Shown piece after piece: positions 23,301 to 33,823 of a stretch of 64,000 nt of DNA. Source of the DNA: Viola odorata. Lineage: Eukaryota; Streptophyta; Magnoliopsida; Malpighiales; Violaceae. The first letter of the stretch is position 1. Every line of letters starts with the position of its first letter. The notes under the pieces are model-generated. The model made no database searches and was not told the origin of the DNA. It worked only from the letters and a program-made list of their open reading frames with translations. The translations under genes were made by a program, and so were the position numbers. The stretch covers positions 55,402,327 through 55,466,326 of the forward strand of contig OY829539.1 in assembly GCA_963691705.1 (NCBI GenBank), written 5' to 3'.

Positions 23301-26300
23301 GCTCATAAAACAAGAGACAATTACATAGACCCATAACAGCTACATGAGCCATGTTGGATCAAGTAAATCAAATGGTGGCAACTAATCTTCTCACGCTATA
23401 TCATACACCCAAAATTAAGATGATAAGGTTTTATTTCCATTTGGATGTCCAAGTCTTTCATTAAATTCATTGTGTATTTCCCCAAGCCAATTATGTGGCT
23501 GAATTTTTTTTTATGTATTTGCTTGGTCCGTTAATCGGGTGAATTATGCTTCTGACTTACTGCCGAGACAAAACAAAATACCCTCAAAGTTTTGAAAATA
23601 AAGCATTAACCAGGACAGTTTACTATAATAACAAGTTATGTTAGCTTTCTCAGAACCAACCAAGAATATGCTCTCATATAACAAATTGTGACTCGTATGT
23701 CACCTAATATAACAGCAGCCCTTCACCAAGTCTTATTTTCCATTGCATATTCAAATTTCCTTTTTTTGAAAGGCCCCTAAACTAGGAGAGCAAAATAAAT
23801 CAGCAATTACCGTAGCAACAGCAACCTTGTCCTCCATTTTCTCCAGAGATCTATGTTCCGATATCTCTGAACTGATTACTATTTGTCTCATTCCTTGTCT
23901 GAGTAAACTACAGGCAAAGCTGCAAGTTCAACATAAGATAATACATATCAGTGTAAAGGACTTCAGCACCTTTCAACAAGTCACATAATTGAATGATAAT
24001 TGACCATACCCAATATTGATTGCTGTCTCCATCTTATCTCCGGTCAAAACCCATATTTTTATCCCAGCTTGTGCCAGTTTGTCTATACATTCAGGAACCT
24101 TTCGGATGAAAGGAGTGAAATATTAATTCTCAAAATATTTCAGCAGATACTGAATTTAGGTCAAATTTAGAGAATTAGGTATAATGTGAAAACAGATAAA
24201 TCATTGCTTCAACCATTAGTGATGAAAAGAAATTAACTGTTTCTATAATTTATGTGTACAAACTCAAAACAATGACAAATATTTTAAATAAAAAGAAAAT
24301 GTTGCATAATTTGCAACCTATTGGTTTATACAACTGATATGATTGACTTTAGTCGTAACTTACATTAGTAGATATGTGATTCATAGGTTTTTATGGTAGG
24401 TTATAGCAGAGGAAATGAATGAATTATGATGAATCTTAAAAGAAGAAAATGAATAGACATTTTTGTAGTGTGTTCAATAGGACAATGCAAAAGAGTATGT
24501 TAGTAATAGTACAAGAGAAAAGTTTTCTTATTCTCTTTAGTTTTTTTCCCTTTTTAAGTTCGTGTTAATCATTCCACAGCTGCCTATTGTGGCTCAAATT
24601 AATCAAGCTTAAACTTCATTGCTTGAGATACATCGGCTGTCTCTTATCCTTCTATATTATGGTAAGATTATAGTTCTTTTATTTATCTATATGGTACTTT
24701 TTTTTATTCCAAAATACATTAATAAATGGCTGTGATTGTTAGAAAATTGCTGTAAAATGATTGAAGTAAAATTATAATCATGCATCACTTGGGTTTGAGA
24801 CTAGTTACACTAAAAGTCCAATGCTTGAGAAAGTTTGGACAAACCCCATTTTGAAGCTTGTCTTCAACAGCTGTAGCCCCAAGCAGAATCAGATCCCTCT
24901 CAATCTTCAATGCAACTTCCTCAATCATTTCTTCACGATCTGCACTTACTGAGTTCTTGGCCTCAGTAAATTCTCTATTGAACTCAGTGTATTCTTCCTC
25001 GGTGAGCTCACGGTAGGCAAGTACCATAGTCCTCAGTCCAGCATCAGCATACTCACTAATGTGCCCCCTTGTTTCCCCTTCAAACTCCCTTCCATTGTTT
25101 GCAAGTCTTTCAAACATGACACTGCTCATACATGGAAGGATAAATTTAATTACATATGAAAACCTCCTAAAATGCAAAGATAATAAGAAATAACAAACTT
25201 TGATCTAAAATGAAATTCTCCACCCATTATATTCATACTTGTTGTAAAGTGATGGTTTAAGGGTCCACAATGGCCTCCCAGTATTTCAAATAAGAAAGGA
25301 ATCCTTCTTTAGAAGGAGGAATGGACTGAGGTTTCTGGTTATGCCTTCAAATCAATGCAAAAGCAATGAATAAATCAGAAATGATATCATGCATTAAGTA
25401 GGTTGTTGACCACCAAAGTAAGAACAAGAATACTCCTCAAGCTATTTCCTGCACTCAAAATTTGGATTCCATTCCTCCCATTTGAATGTCTATATCATTA
25501 CCAACCCAATTCTAAGTAGTCCCATGAGCATTAAGTGTTATTCAAATCACCAACCTGTCGGCACCTTTACAAAGCAGTAGCAGCTTTCCCTCCTCGGTGC
25601 TGACTATAACAGACATCCGCTTTCTAGAGCTACTAAACTCAACAGTACTCAATAGCTTATAGTGGCTGCAGAAAATGAGAGAAAAATCTCTTCAGCAAAA
25701 CAGAACGGAAGACATCACAGTGCTACTAATAGCAAAAACAATGTCAACACAAACTGGAACATTTAACAGCAGAGCATAAGCGCATGGATAAAAAGCCCAG
25801 CTGTGACACTGAAGAATATACTTGTGCTGATAAGTCTAGTTCTCATTCAAAACAAAACAAAACAAAACAAAAGCTTGGCACTTAGAATGATGTGGAAGTC
25901 TTTTAGGAGGTTTAATCTTGTGTCATAAATATTGATAAAATATAAAGTAAGAGACATGTGTTGAGAATGAGACCAATCCTTTGTCAACAATAACAGGTTC
26001 TAAAGGATATTTAACAACAAGAAACTGACCTCTCAACTCTAGTGCTAGAGATTGGATCCAACTCATGCAATGAGACACTTGTTTGTGTTCTTTTGTAGAA
26101 TTCAAACCCAAGCTCCCTTGCAGCTATCACAAATGCTGTTTCATCTGGTGACTCAGCTTCATAAGATATTTCTCCAGTTTCTTCATCAATTTCAGGTATT
26201 GCAGTATGGCAGATAGCAAGTAACCTTAAAAACTTTTGGATTACATCTGCGTGGGGTTCATTTACCCAGTTACCGTTAGAGATCCTTTCATCAAAAAAAT

Positions 26301-28241
26301 TGAACCCCTTTATGGATGGTTTTTCTTCGGTTAGTTTCTGAACTTTGGCCTCTTCCTCTATTACCTCCTGAAGTGAAGATGACCCCTTATTCCTCACCAT
26401 ACTTCTCTCAACTTCAGTTACCCCGCGACCATAGGAGTTCCCTGCCACAGAGCACTTCATAAACTCCATCAAGTTGCAAGTCAATGTTCCTGTTTTATCA
26501 GACAGTATGGTGTCAACTTGGCCAAGTTCCTCATTCAAATTAGAGGTGCGCGCTAGTGCTGGCTTATCAGCTTCTTGATAGTACATGTGTAGATCTTTGT
26601 TGATGAACGCGCTTTGAAGAATTTTAACAATTTCTATAGAAACATACAATGAAATAGGAATCAAATAACTATAGAGCATGAGAACAGTCAAAAAGTGAAA
26701 AATTGCTGCAGCTGGTGCTTTATTTGGGTCAAAAAAGACTGTTGTCTGATCTGGTTTAAGATACCATCTTCTCATCCTACCATCCTCAAGGTCCTCCCTT
26801 GTGGCAATTCCAAACAGAAGTGACCCAAGAAAAGCCATAGAGAACAGAATGGAGAACAACATGTAGACAATCTTATCCATTCTTCTCTCAATTTTGCTTC
26901 TCTTAGAAGGAGCTGGCATTGAATTTTGAACAACCTTAGTATCATGACCTGTGAAGATGGGCACCCCGTAAACGTAATCAGTGTTTCGCAATTTTGAGTC
27001 CCTAAGCAGAAGCTGCTGAGGCGTTAGAGGGTATTGTTGCCCTCCAAGCTCCAAACTGCCTACAAAAGAATATAAACTTGCATTGGGTTCCTCGCATCTG
27101 ACTGTAGCCTTGAAATCTTTGAAACTAGAGTCTTCATGAAGATTTGAAGTTGCATCCAGCGCTTGTTTCAATTTCAAATTTGTTTCTCCATCAAGGTTCA
27201 TGGTCTCAACATAGCAAATTGCTTCCTCATGGCTTGACGAAAGTAAGATGAGATCAGCAGGGAAAAAATCATCTTTATCCACCCTTACTATGTCCCCAAC
27301 TTTCAAATTCTTCCATTTAGTTTGATCAAAAACCCCATTACCAGAATACACATTCACCTTCCGACTGTTCACTTCTATATCCTGATAGCATTACAAGATT
27401 ATGGCTCTTGAGTGAGGAGTCTAATTAACAGCCCAAAAATACATACCCATTAAACTTGTAACAAAGAAAAATTACAAAAAATGGAGGCTAATGCCAATTC
27501 TAAGCCCTCGAATGGAAAGAGAAATGAAAGGAATGGTAGGTAGAGGTGAAGGATATCTATCCTACGCGCACTGTATGCAAAGAATAACAGTACATGTATC
27601 AGTTTGTAACAAGGGAAATCCTAAATTAAGCATGGCTTGAAACAGGGCACTTGAGCTTCTTTTAACTTGGAACATTTCCTACATATTGAAATTGTTAAAG
27701 ACTACATAAATGAAAAGAAAAAGAAAAAGAACTTCATTTCCAGCATAATCAATGAATTAGAAACTGACCAACACAAGATTCATTGTGACAAGTTTAACTT
27801 AAACAAATGATCAATAGCTATAAAACAAAGTCCATATAGTTGAAAACCAAAAGCTTTTACCTGTTGTTTTCTCCTCCAATCTTCAACCAGCTCTTTCACC
27901 ATTGTAGCACCAACCACAACAACAAGAGGGACAGTATCACTTAGAGCAGTGTAAGGAGAGAGTGGTGTGCAAGACAATACAGCACAAAGGAGGAAATAGA
28001 GGTTGGCAACTCTCCTAAATTGCTCGTACAGAGATTTTGGCACAAAACTTGCAAGCGTATACTTTGTGGTTCTAACATAGTTGGCGCTGGTGCCCAAATT
28101 AGCTGGATCATTGCAATACACAACCCATGAGAAGCCAGAACTTCCAATCAGTGAATGCTCACTTTTGAAATATGACTTCCCACAAGAAAAGATGTGCATC
28201 CTGCTCACTGGCTTCATCTGCTTGCTTCTTCGATCCGTCAT
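20394..28241 (-). CDS. ALA9-like: P4-type ATPase, phospholipid flippase (ALA8-12 type), copy 2
   Basis: Eleven coding exons on the minus strand: 28241-27861, 27381-26030, 25665-25555, 25121-24845, 24098-24010, 23919-23811, 22908-22699, 21913-21788, 21690-21592, 21324-21133 and 21017-20394. Seven have exactly the lengths of copy 1 from exon 3 through exon 9, and exon 10 also matches. Only exons 1, 2 and 11 differ, each by whole codons. The frame is open for 1189 residues. Motifs present are DGET, PISL, DKTGTLT (about residue 422), TGDK and GDGAND, so it should be a working flippase. The start ATG at 28241 is preferred over in-frame upstream codons that are not ATG. The start of exon 7 (22840-22908) is more diverged from copy 1 than its surroundings. 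Intron 7 carries a duplicated splice-donor region (see 22364-22705). Confidence 0.93.
22364..22705. repeat. Tandem duplication covering a splice donor in flippase copy 2
   Basis: Two imperfect copies of about 155 bp, 22364-22522 and 22550-22705. Each begins GCTGAAAATCTAG and ends ACTTACAAGTGCT. The second copy ends in the last bases of exon 7 and includes its real GT donor at 22697-22698. The first copy therefore contains a second, identical-looking donor within intron 7. Confidence 0.8.
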
Positions 28242-28910
28242 TTCTATGCAGAAGACATAAAACCCACCAATTGGATTCTGATTTAGTCTACTGGCCGAAG
28301 TAAAGATTGGAGCTTGGGGGTTTAGGTAGAGCAAAAATGTGCATTTGGGTCCCTTTTCCCTTTTTTATATTCCTTCCTCTAAAGATCTAAACTTTGATAA
28401 CACTCCACTAACACAGAATGGAAAGCAACCCTTACGGCCTACTCCACTTGGAATTAGACGAATAAAGGTGAAGCGCAAGGAAAGCGCAGGAAAGAGACGG
28501 ACAAGAATTTCGAGAGCGGAGTTGACACTAAAATCTACAAAGAAGTCTCCCTCCATTCCTCGCTGCGTCTTTTTTGGTAGTGTTTGTCTATCTAAAAATT
28601 TCGAGAGCGGTCTGTTTACAAATTAAGTTTTGTATAAATGATTAGTTCTGTTTACTAATTAAGTTTCACTGAGTGGAATAATCTCATTTGAATACTGTCG
28701 AGTCATAAAATGAAGTGATTCTCCAACATACTCCTGTAGTATAAAAAAAACAGTTTCCTCCCCTATACTATAAAAATTCAAATACTACCCCTTAAACTAT
28801 TGGTCAATTGCAAATGCACGTTCAAACTAACAGATTGTTAGTTTTCACCTTAAATAGCAGGTTACCCAAAAAAAAAAAAAACCATTTTTTTCTCCTTTTC
28901 TTTTCTTTTC
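28242..28910. other. Upstream region of flippase copy 2
   Basis: No gene recognised. It holds the presumed promoter and 5' UTR of flippase copy 2, then sequence of dispersed-repeat character (C-rich phrases such as ACTACCCCTTAAACTATTGG near 28785). Confidence 0.4.
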
Positions 28911-29190
28911 TTTAAAAATTCAGAAAAATAATGTAATTAATTTTAAAAATTCATAAAAATAATATAATTAATTTAAATATTTCTGAAAAATAATATAATT
29001 AATTTAAAATTTTCTGAAAAATAATATAATTAATTTAAAAAATTCTGAAAATAATGTAATTAATTTAAAAAATTCAAAACAATAATATAATTAATTTTAA
29101 AAATCCATTATATTATTGTTTAGAAATTTAAAAAAATAATGTAATTAATTTTAAAAATCCATAAAAATAATATAATTAATTTAAATATTT
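28911..29190. repeat. AT-rich minisatellite, about 31-33 bp unit
   Basis: About eight imperfect units, each containing AATAATATAATTAATTTAAA or a close variant and an A-rich linker with AATTC. One unit is partly inverted near 29105-29125. No coding potential. Confidence 0.75.
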
Positions 29191-29419
29191 GTGGTTCTTT
29201 TTTTTACATATTTTTCCCTTTTTTTTAGTTCATTTGTGTATACAGTCCCCGGGATGAGTTGTGACGACTGTGGAGCCTTAGGATTTCCGGCCAACTCCAC
29301 AGTCATTCACATGGCCCGTTGGGCTTACTGAATAGGGTTTATAATCTTGTGGTTCTCCTTTTTCCTTCTTTTTTTCCTTTTTTTTTTAGTTCATTTGGTT
29401 CCTCTGGGTTAACTTTGTT

Positions 29420-30110
29420 TCAAGACTTTGAGTATACGGTCCCCTGGATGGCCTGAGACGACTGTGGAGCCTTAGGATTTCCGCCGTAGCTATTGGCCGA
29501 AAAGCTCTTGTAGTAATTCAGATTTTTAGCCTGCGGAGCTCCAATAGGAGGAGGCCCAGATGGGAATGGAACTGGTGGTGGAGGAGCCCTTACATTAGGG
29601 TGAATCCCAAGTCCGACTGGTTTAGAGTAGAATGGTTCACTTGAAGTGGCAGGTATTGGTACCATATTAGACTCTGCTCTACTCATATGTAAATGAGACG
29701 GATCTGGCAAGCTTACAGGAAGAAAGAGTGGAGGATCTGACACAGAGTGGGTAAAAGATGCGCTTAAAGCGGGCATGTTCTGTGCATTAGAGGTGGGTCC
29801 GTAATCTGTAACCAACTTCTCAATCAATGTAGGGTTTCTTAGAATCTTTATAGGAAGCTCAGGGTCAATCAAACCTCCATTCTCATCGGTCTTATTAATG
29901 GCAGCTAAGGTAGTAGCCACCACTCTGGGTTCAATACCAAGGTGTTTCCGGTTGCTGGTTTATCATTTATCTGACTACTCTAAGTACTAGGGATGCTGCA
30001 TTGAGAGGGAGAAGTTTCAGAAACCGCTAATTGAACTTGTGAGTACCCTAGAGCCTGAAATTCCATGCCATTAGAAGGTGTATCTATTGTGTCTTCATCT
30101 TCAATGGGTG
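29420..30110 (-). pseudogene. CCCH zinc-finger protein (C3H6-like) fragment, copy 1
   Basis: Minus-strand remnant of a gene like Arabidopsis zinc-finger CCCH protein 6. The visible parts are a PIEDEDT motif, then ELPIKILRNPTLIEKLVTDYG, a Pro-rich tract (PPPPVPFPSGPPPIG) and NYYKS. The zinc finger itself is absent. It is broken: an in-frame TAG follows the residues CSIPST (shared with copy 2), and one C is lost near 29940, which shifts the frame. Homology with copy 2 stops at about 30107 on one side and just after NYYKS on the other. A shorter duplicate of its 3' end lies at about 29190-29290. It is unlikely to make a protein. Confidence 0.75.
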
Positions 30111-31128
30111 ACTTGATATTGCGGGGGTATCTGCCTGTTGAAGGTTTGATGTCAGAAGTTGAAGTTTAGGCTTTGGGTGGGAGTAAAGTAAAGCACATTC
30201 AAGCTTCATTTAAGGAGAGGGGGGATCTTTTCACAACCCAAAGACGCACAGTAACTTCCCTAGTCAAATTAAGGCGTGTATTATTCCATGGAAGAGTTCT
30301 GGATTGAATAGCACTAAAACATTGTCTCCTTTGGCAGGTTGATTTGAAAAGTTTTTCTAATTGGAAGGATTCACCTGAGAAGATGATGATGGATATGATA
30401 GGAGACCCCAACAAAGTTAGACGCGAACATCGTTAAATGAACTCGTGAAGATCTTTTCTTTCTTCACGACTGGCTACTTTCTTTTCTTTTCCGTTAAAAT
30501 AATGTGTACTGTGTCTTCGAGTGTTGTAATGATACAGAAGAGAGTCACTTGAGTCTTATAAGAATCAGCTGTCAGAAATGCACACTGATGACGTCGGCTA
30601 CCGAGCCTTGTAAAGGTCAGAGGTTTCTTACAGTGGTTGACGAGTTCGGTTTTGTAATATCTACACACGTTGTCTTTTAATGATAACTTGAATCTTGAAT
30701 GATTGTAAGAATCATTCACTTCCACTATAGATTTTATGTTTGGAGCTATCGGGTTCGTTTGGTTTTGGCTTGAGCCAAATTGATGAAAATTATCACGTCT
30801 CGGTTCCTCGGGATGATAAGAGCTAAATTGGCTAAAGTGACCACAACTGGGGAATCCTTTATTAGCGCCATCATAAAGAACCTCAAGAAACCACCATTGA
30901 CACAAGTCGAAAGTGGTACATAGAGGGTGAAATTCCACAATATTAACCTAAGATAGTAATGCTTAGATTTTCCATAGCTTTTCAACACACGAATGCTAAA
31001 CAAAAAAGTCTAAAATCTTCTGCCATCACTAGCACAAAACATTCTCTGGTTCTGATGTAAAGTTCAAGGAATTGTAGTATGGTGAAATTTATGGCCATCA
31101 AGAAGGTGCTTCCTAGAAAGAAAAACTA
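30111..31128. other. Spacer, no gene recognised
   Basis: Several short open frames occur on the minus strand (30199-30414, 30474-30938), but none shows a domain I recognise. The part near 31128 is the 3' UTR side of the mL53 gene. Confidence 0.4.
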
Positions 31129-32009
31129 CTATTTCTTCTCCTCTGCTTTCCTTGGCTGAAAAAGCAAAAGAAAGAGTATTAAACCACCGAGAACATCTGC
31201 TAAATCACTACAAATTAAAAGACAATAATAGCTGATAAAATTTGACCAAAGCACTCCGTAGCTTCCTTTTAGGACTCGACCCCGGGCACTGAAGAAGACT
31301 AACTATACTGATAAACAATTCCTTGTCTAAAATAGCAATCCAACTATTCAATATGAAACTCAATCCTTCAACACAAGGAAATTTCAAACTCTAAATTATT
31401 TTGCAGACACCGGTAGTATCAATAAATTATTAGCAGTTTGCGTCCATTTATCTTTCCAATTCCAATACCATGAAGAAAACCTAGTCCACCAACGCAAACT
31501 AACTGTTCAGCTAAATGCCCAGTGATAAAATGCACAATCAATAGGATATCTAACTCAAAACACCACACAAAAAATGACGAAATGGAACCCAAAATAAGCA
31601 TTCAACAGAAGCAAAATAGATTAAGAAAATAAAAAGCAGTAATCAGACCGACCTTGGTACTAGGAGCATGCTGGTGGAGTTCTTCCTCGGGGATGACGAC
31701 AGGCCATTTCTCTCCAGCTTCACGAAATATTTGTTCAGTTTCGAGATACTGACCCTTTTCCAAGATCATGGTCCTAATCGTCTGCGCAGGAGTGGCAGTG
31801 GCGTCAAAAACCTCCTCCACTCCATTGACGAAAGTGACGGCGATTTGCAGAGGATGCTCATCGGTGCGGTGCTTCACCAAGATCTGACACGCTGGATTCG
31901 ACTCTTTAGTCGTTCGGGCATTGCACTGGGCCAAAAACTCCATACACGAAGCTATCCTTGGGTCCAATGCATTGAACTCGATCTTCACCTTTGACAGAAA
32001 CTTCAACAT
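31129..32009 (-). CDS. mL53: Mitochondrial large ribosomal subunit protein mL53
   Basis: Two coding exons on the minus strand: 32009-31653 (119 codons) and 31155-31129 (27 nt, eight residues and stop). The donor after ACCAAG is GTCGGT and the acceptor is TTTTTCAG. The 127-residue protein starts MLKFLSKVKIEFNALDPR and ends KPRKAEEKK. It reads as the plant form of mitoribosomal protein L53, a component of the large subunit of the mitochondrial ribosome with a thioredoxin-like fold. Motifs in support include EFLAQCNARTTKESNPAC and VTFVNGVEEVFDAT. No separate targeting peptide is obvious beyond the basic N-terminus. The frame is intact. A decayed CCCH fragment ends only 85 bp upstream of the start codon. 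Confidence 0.85.
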
Positions 32010-32094
32010 TTTTTCTCGGTTCCATGCATGGCTTCATAACCTTATGATTCGATTCCCTTGATCTGGGATTTCCTGGTTCTCGGTTTGATCCTAG

Positions 32095-32322
32095 CTAGTG
32101 ATTATACCGACCACCGAACTGTTGACTTTTCTCGTGTCTTTCGCCTCCATGCTGCTGAATCAAGCTCTTGTAGTAATTCAGATCTTTAGCCTGCGGAGCT
32201 CCAATAGGAGGAGGCCCAGATGGGAATGGAACTGGTGGTGGAGGAGCCCTTACATTAGGATGAATCCCAAGTCCGACTGGTTGAGAGTAGAATGGTTCAC
32301 TTGAAGTGGCAGGTATTGGTAC
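32095..32322 (-). pseudogene. CCCH zinc-finger (C3H6-like) fragment, copy 2, 3' part
   Basis: Minus-strand continuation of the fragment at 48247-48768. The two were one exon before the 15.9-kb LTR element inserted. It encodes the Pro-rich tract, then KDLNYYKSLIQQHGGER and QQFGGR, as in C3H6-type proteins. A possible GT donor follows at 32107-32106. Without splicing, the frame stops at 32095-32097. This part is closer to the normal gene than copy 1, which diverges just after NYYKS. Confidence 0.75.
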
Positions 32323-32812
32323 TGATAACTATAGAAGTAACCTCAGGGACATTTTCGTCCTGGCACCCGGTGTCAAAGCCGGATCATTGTAGCCCCTACC
32401 GGGCATTCGCCGTCAAGGCTATCCCCCCTAACATAATGGGAAATCCAGGGATGGTCGACATCAGCGCAGGGGATTTCACGCGTCATCTCTCCACACGTAC
32501 GACGTTATCCCATCCCAGGCAAGCTATGACGTCACTTGAGGAATGTGGGCATTACCTTTCTTAGATAACGTCTACCCCTAGAGGTAACGCCCATCTTCTG
32601 CCTATAAATACCCCCCCATTCAAGACAAAAGGTAAGCCTAAGATCGCTTGCTGAATCCCTGCCATTTTCACTACTCATACTGACTTGGGTATCAGAGTGT
32701 CTACGCCGGAGACCCCCTCCGGCGCTTTGCAGGTACATCAGATTATCAGAGCACTAATCCCGAACGGCCATTTTCCTCGTCTACCCATCTCCAAGAACCC
32801 ATAATCTTATCA
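32323..32812 (+). repeat. 5' LTR of the Tat-like element
   Basis: A 490-bp repeat paired with 47773-48246. It contains a TATA box at 32603-32610 and is followed two bases later by a primer-binding-site candidate. Confidence 0.9.
32603..32610 (+). promoter_or_regulatory. TATA box of the LTR promoter
   Basis: TATAAATA within the 5' LTR, also present in the 3' LTR near 48038-48045. Transcription of the element would begin about 30 bp downstream. Confidence 0.6.
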
Positions 32813-32814
32813 AA

Positions 32815-32834
32815 TTGGTGCTTTCATTAAGAGC
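32815..32834 (+). other. Primer-binding-site candidate
   Basis: TTGGTGCTTTCATTAAGAGC lies just inside the 5' LTR, where a tRNA primes reverse transcription. The tRNA was not identified. Confidence 0.55.
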
Positions 32835-32890
32835 TTTGGTTTATTAAATGAGCGTCCTTAATAGCCAAGCTCTGGAAGATCGGAAGGATC

Positions 32891-33823
32891 ATGGCTTCTG
32901 ATTCGGAGTCTACACCACCTCAGCCTTCTAGCATTCCTTTTGCGATCCGCAGAGAACTTTTCCCTTTCGCTACTACTGATGTTTCTACCACATTGCAGGA
33001 AATCCCTCTAGGTCTTCAGATTTCTCCTTCGGATGAACAACGGGAACACCCTCTTCCCAGAGCAACATTCCTCCATCCCAGATGGTAGGATCTAGCTTTT
33101 CCACTCCCCCTCCGAGGGGACCCATGATAGATAGCGCAAACAACCCGCTTGCAAATTCAATATATGTTATTCGTGCTCAGTTGGATCATTTGACCGAGTT
33201 AGCCGCAGGGTTTACACCCAATATTCCCGCATCGAGTGTTCCTTCCCACATTGTTTTCACACCATCTATCATCGCTGAACGACCGCTATCACCTCAACAA
33301 CACAGAAACATTCCATCGACCCTACCTACAACGACTGCACCAGCCAATTTTATGCAGCTCACTCATGGGCAAGTAGAACCTTATATGCCGCATAAGCGAG
33401 AAATTCCCGTTTCCCAAGAGGAACGATGGCACGATGAGTATAAAGATCGGTGGGATGGCAGGCAAGATGAGATGTTTAGGGATGTCTCCCTTAGACATAG
33501 TGAGAGATCGAGTAGTAGAAGACATCGAACCCGGACACCCAGGAGTCGCAGTCGATCCCCCAGACGACATCACGAGCCTGAGCCCCGAGGTCAAAGGCAT
33601 CATTTAGAGGTTTCTCCTCCCCGTCATCCTCGCAGAATTCTCGATGATAACGTTGATCACCCATTCAGCTATCGCATAAGACACCACAGGGTCAGTCGAC
33701 ACGTGAAACTTCCTGCAGAGTCATATGATGGCACGAAGGATCCCATCTCACACCTTAATAAAGTGAAGGATTTTGTGTAGTTTCAAACTTATAGCGACAC
33801 AGCTTTATGTCAGATATTTGTCA
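32891..33823 (+). pseudogene. gag remnant of the Tat-like element
   Basis: Begins at ATG 32891 (Ser/Pro-rich N-terminus). The frame shifts at about 33082-33088. The next frame carries an Arg/Ser-rich stretch (RTRTPRSRSRSPRRHH) and then LPAESYDGTKDPISHLNKV, the start of the capsid-like gag domain. An in-frame TAG at 33778-33780 is followed by about 13 more gag-like codons. The similarity then stops and RNase H-associated sequence begins. The rest of gag, including any zinc knuckle, is missing. Confidence 0.75.

Noticed and set aside
28339..28626. 95-residue plus-strand frame upstream of flippase copy 2
   Set aside because: No domain, overlaps the likely promoter of the flippase gene, composition like random sequence.
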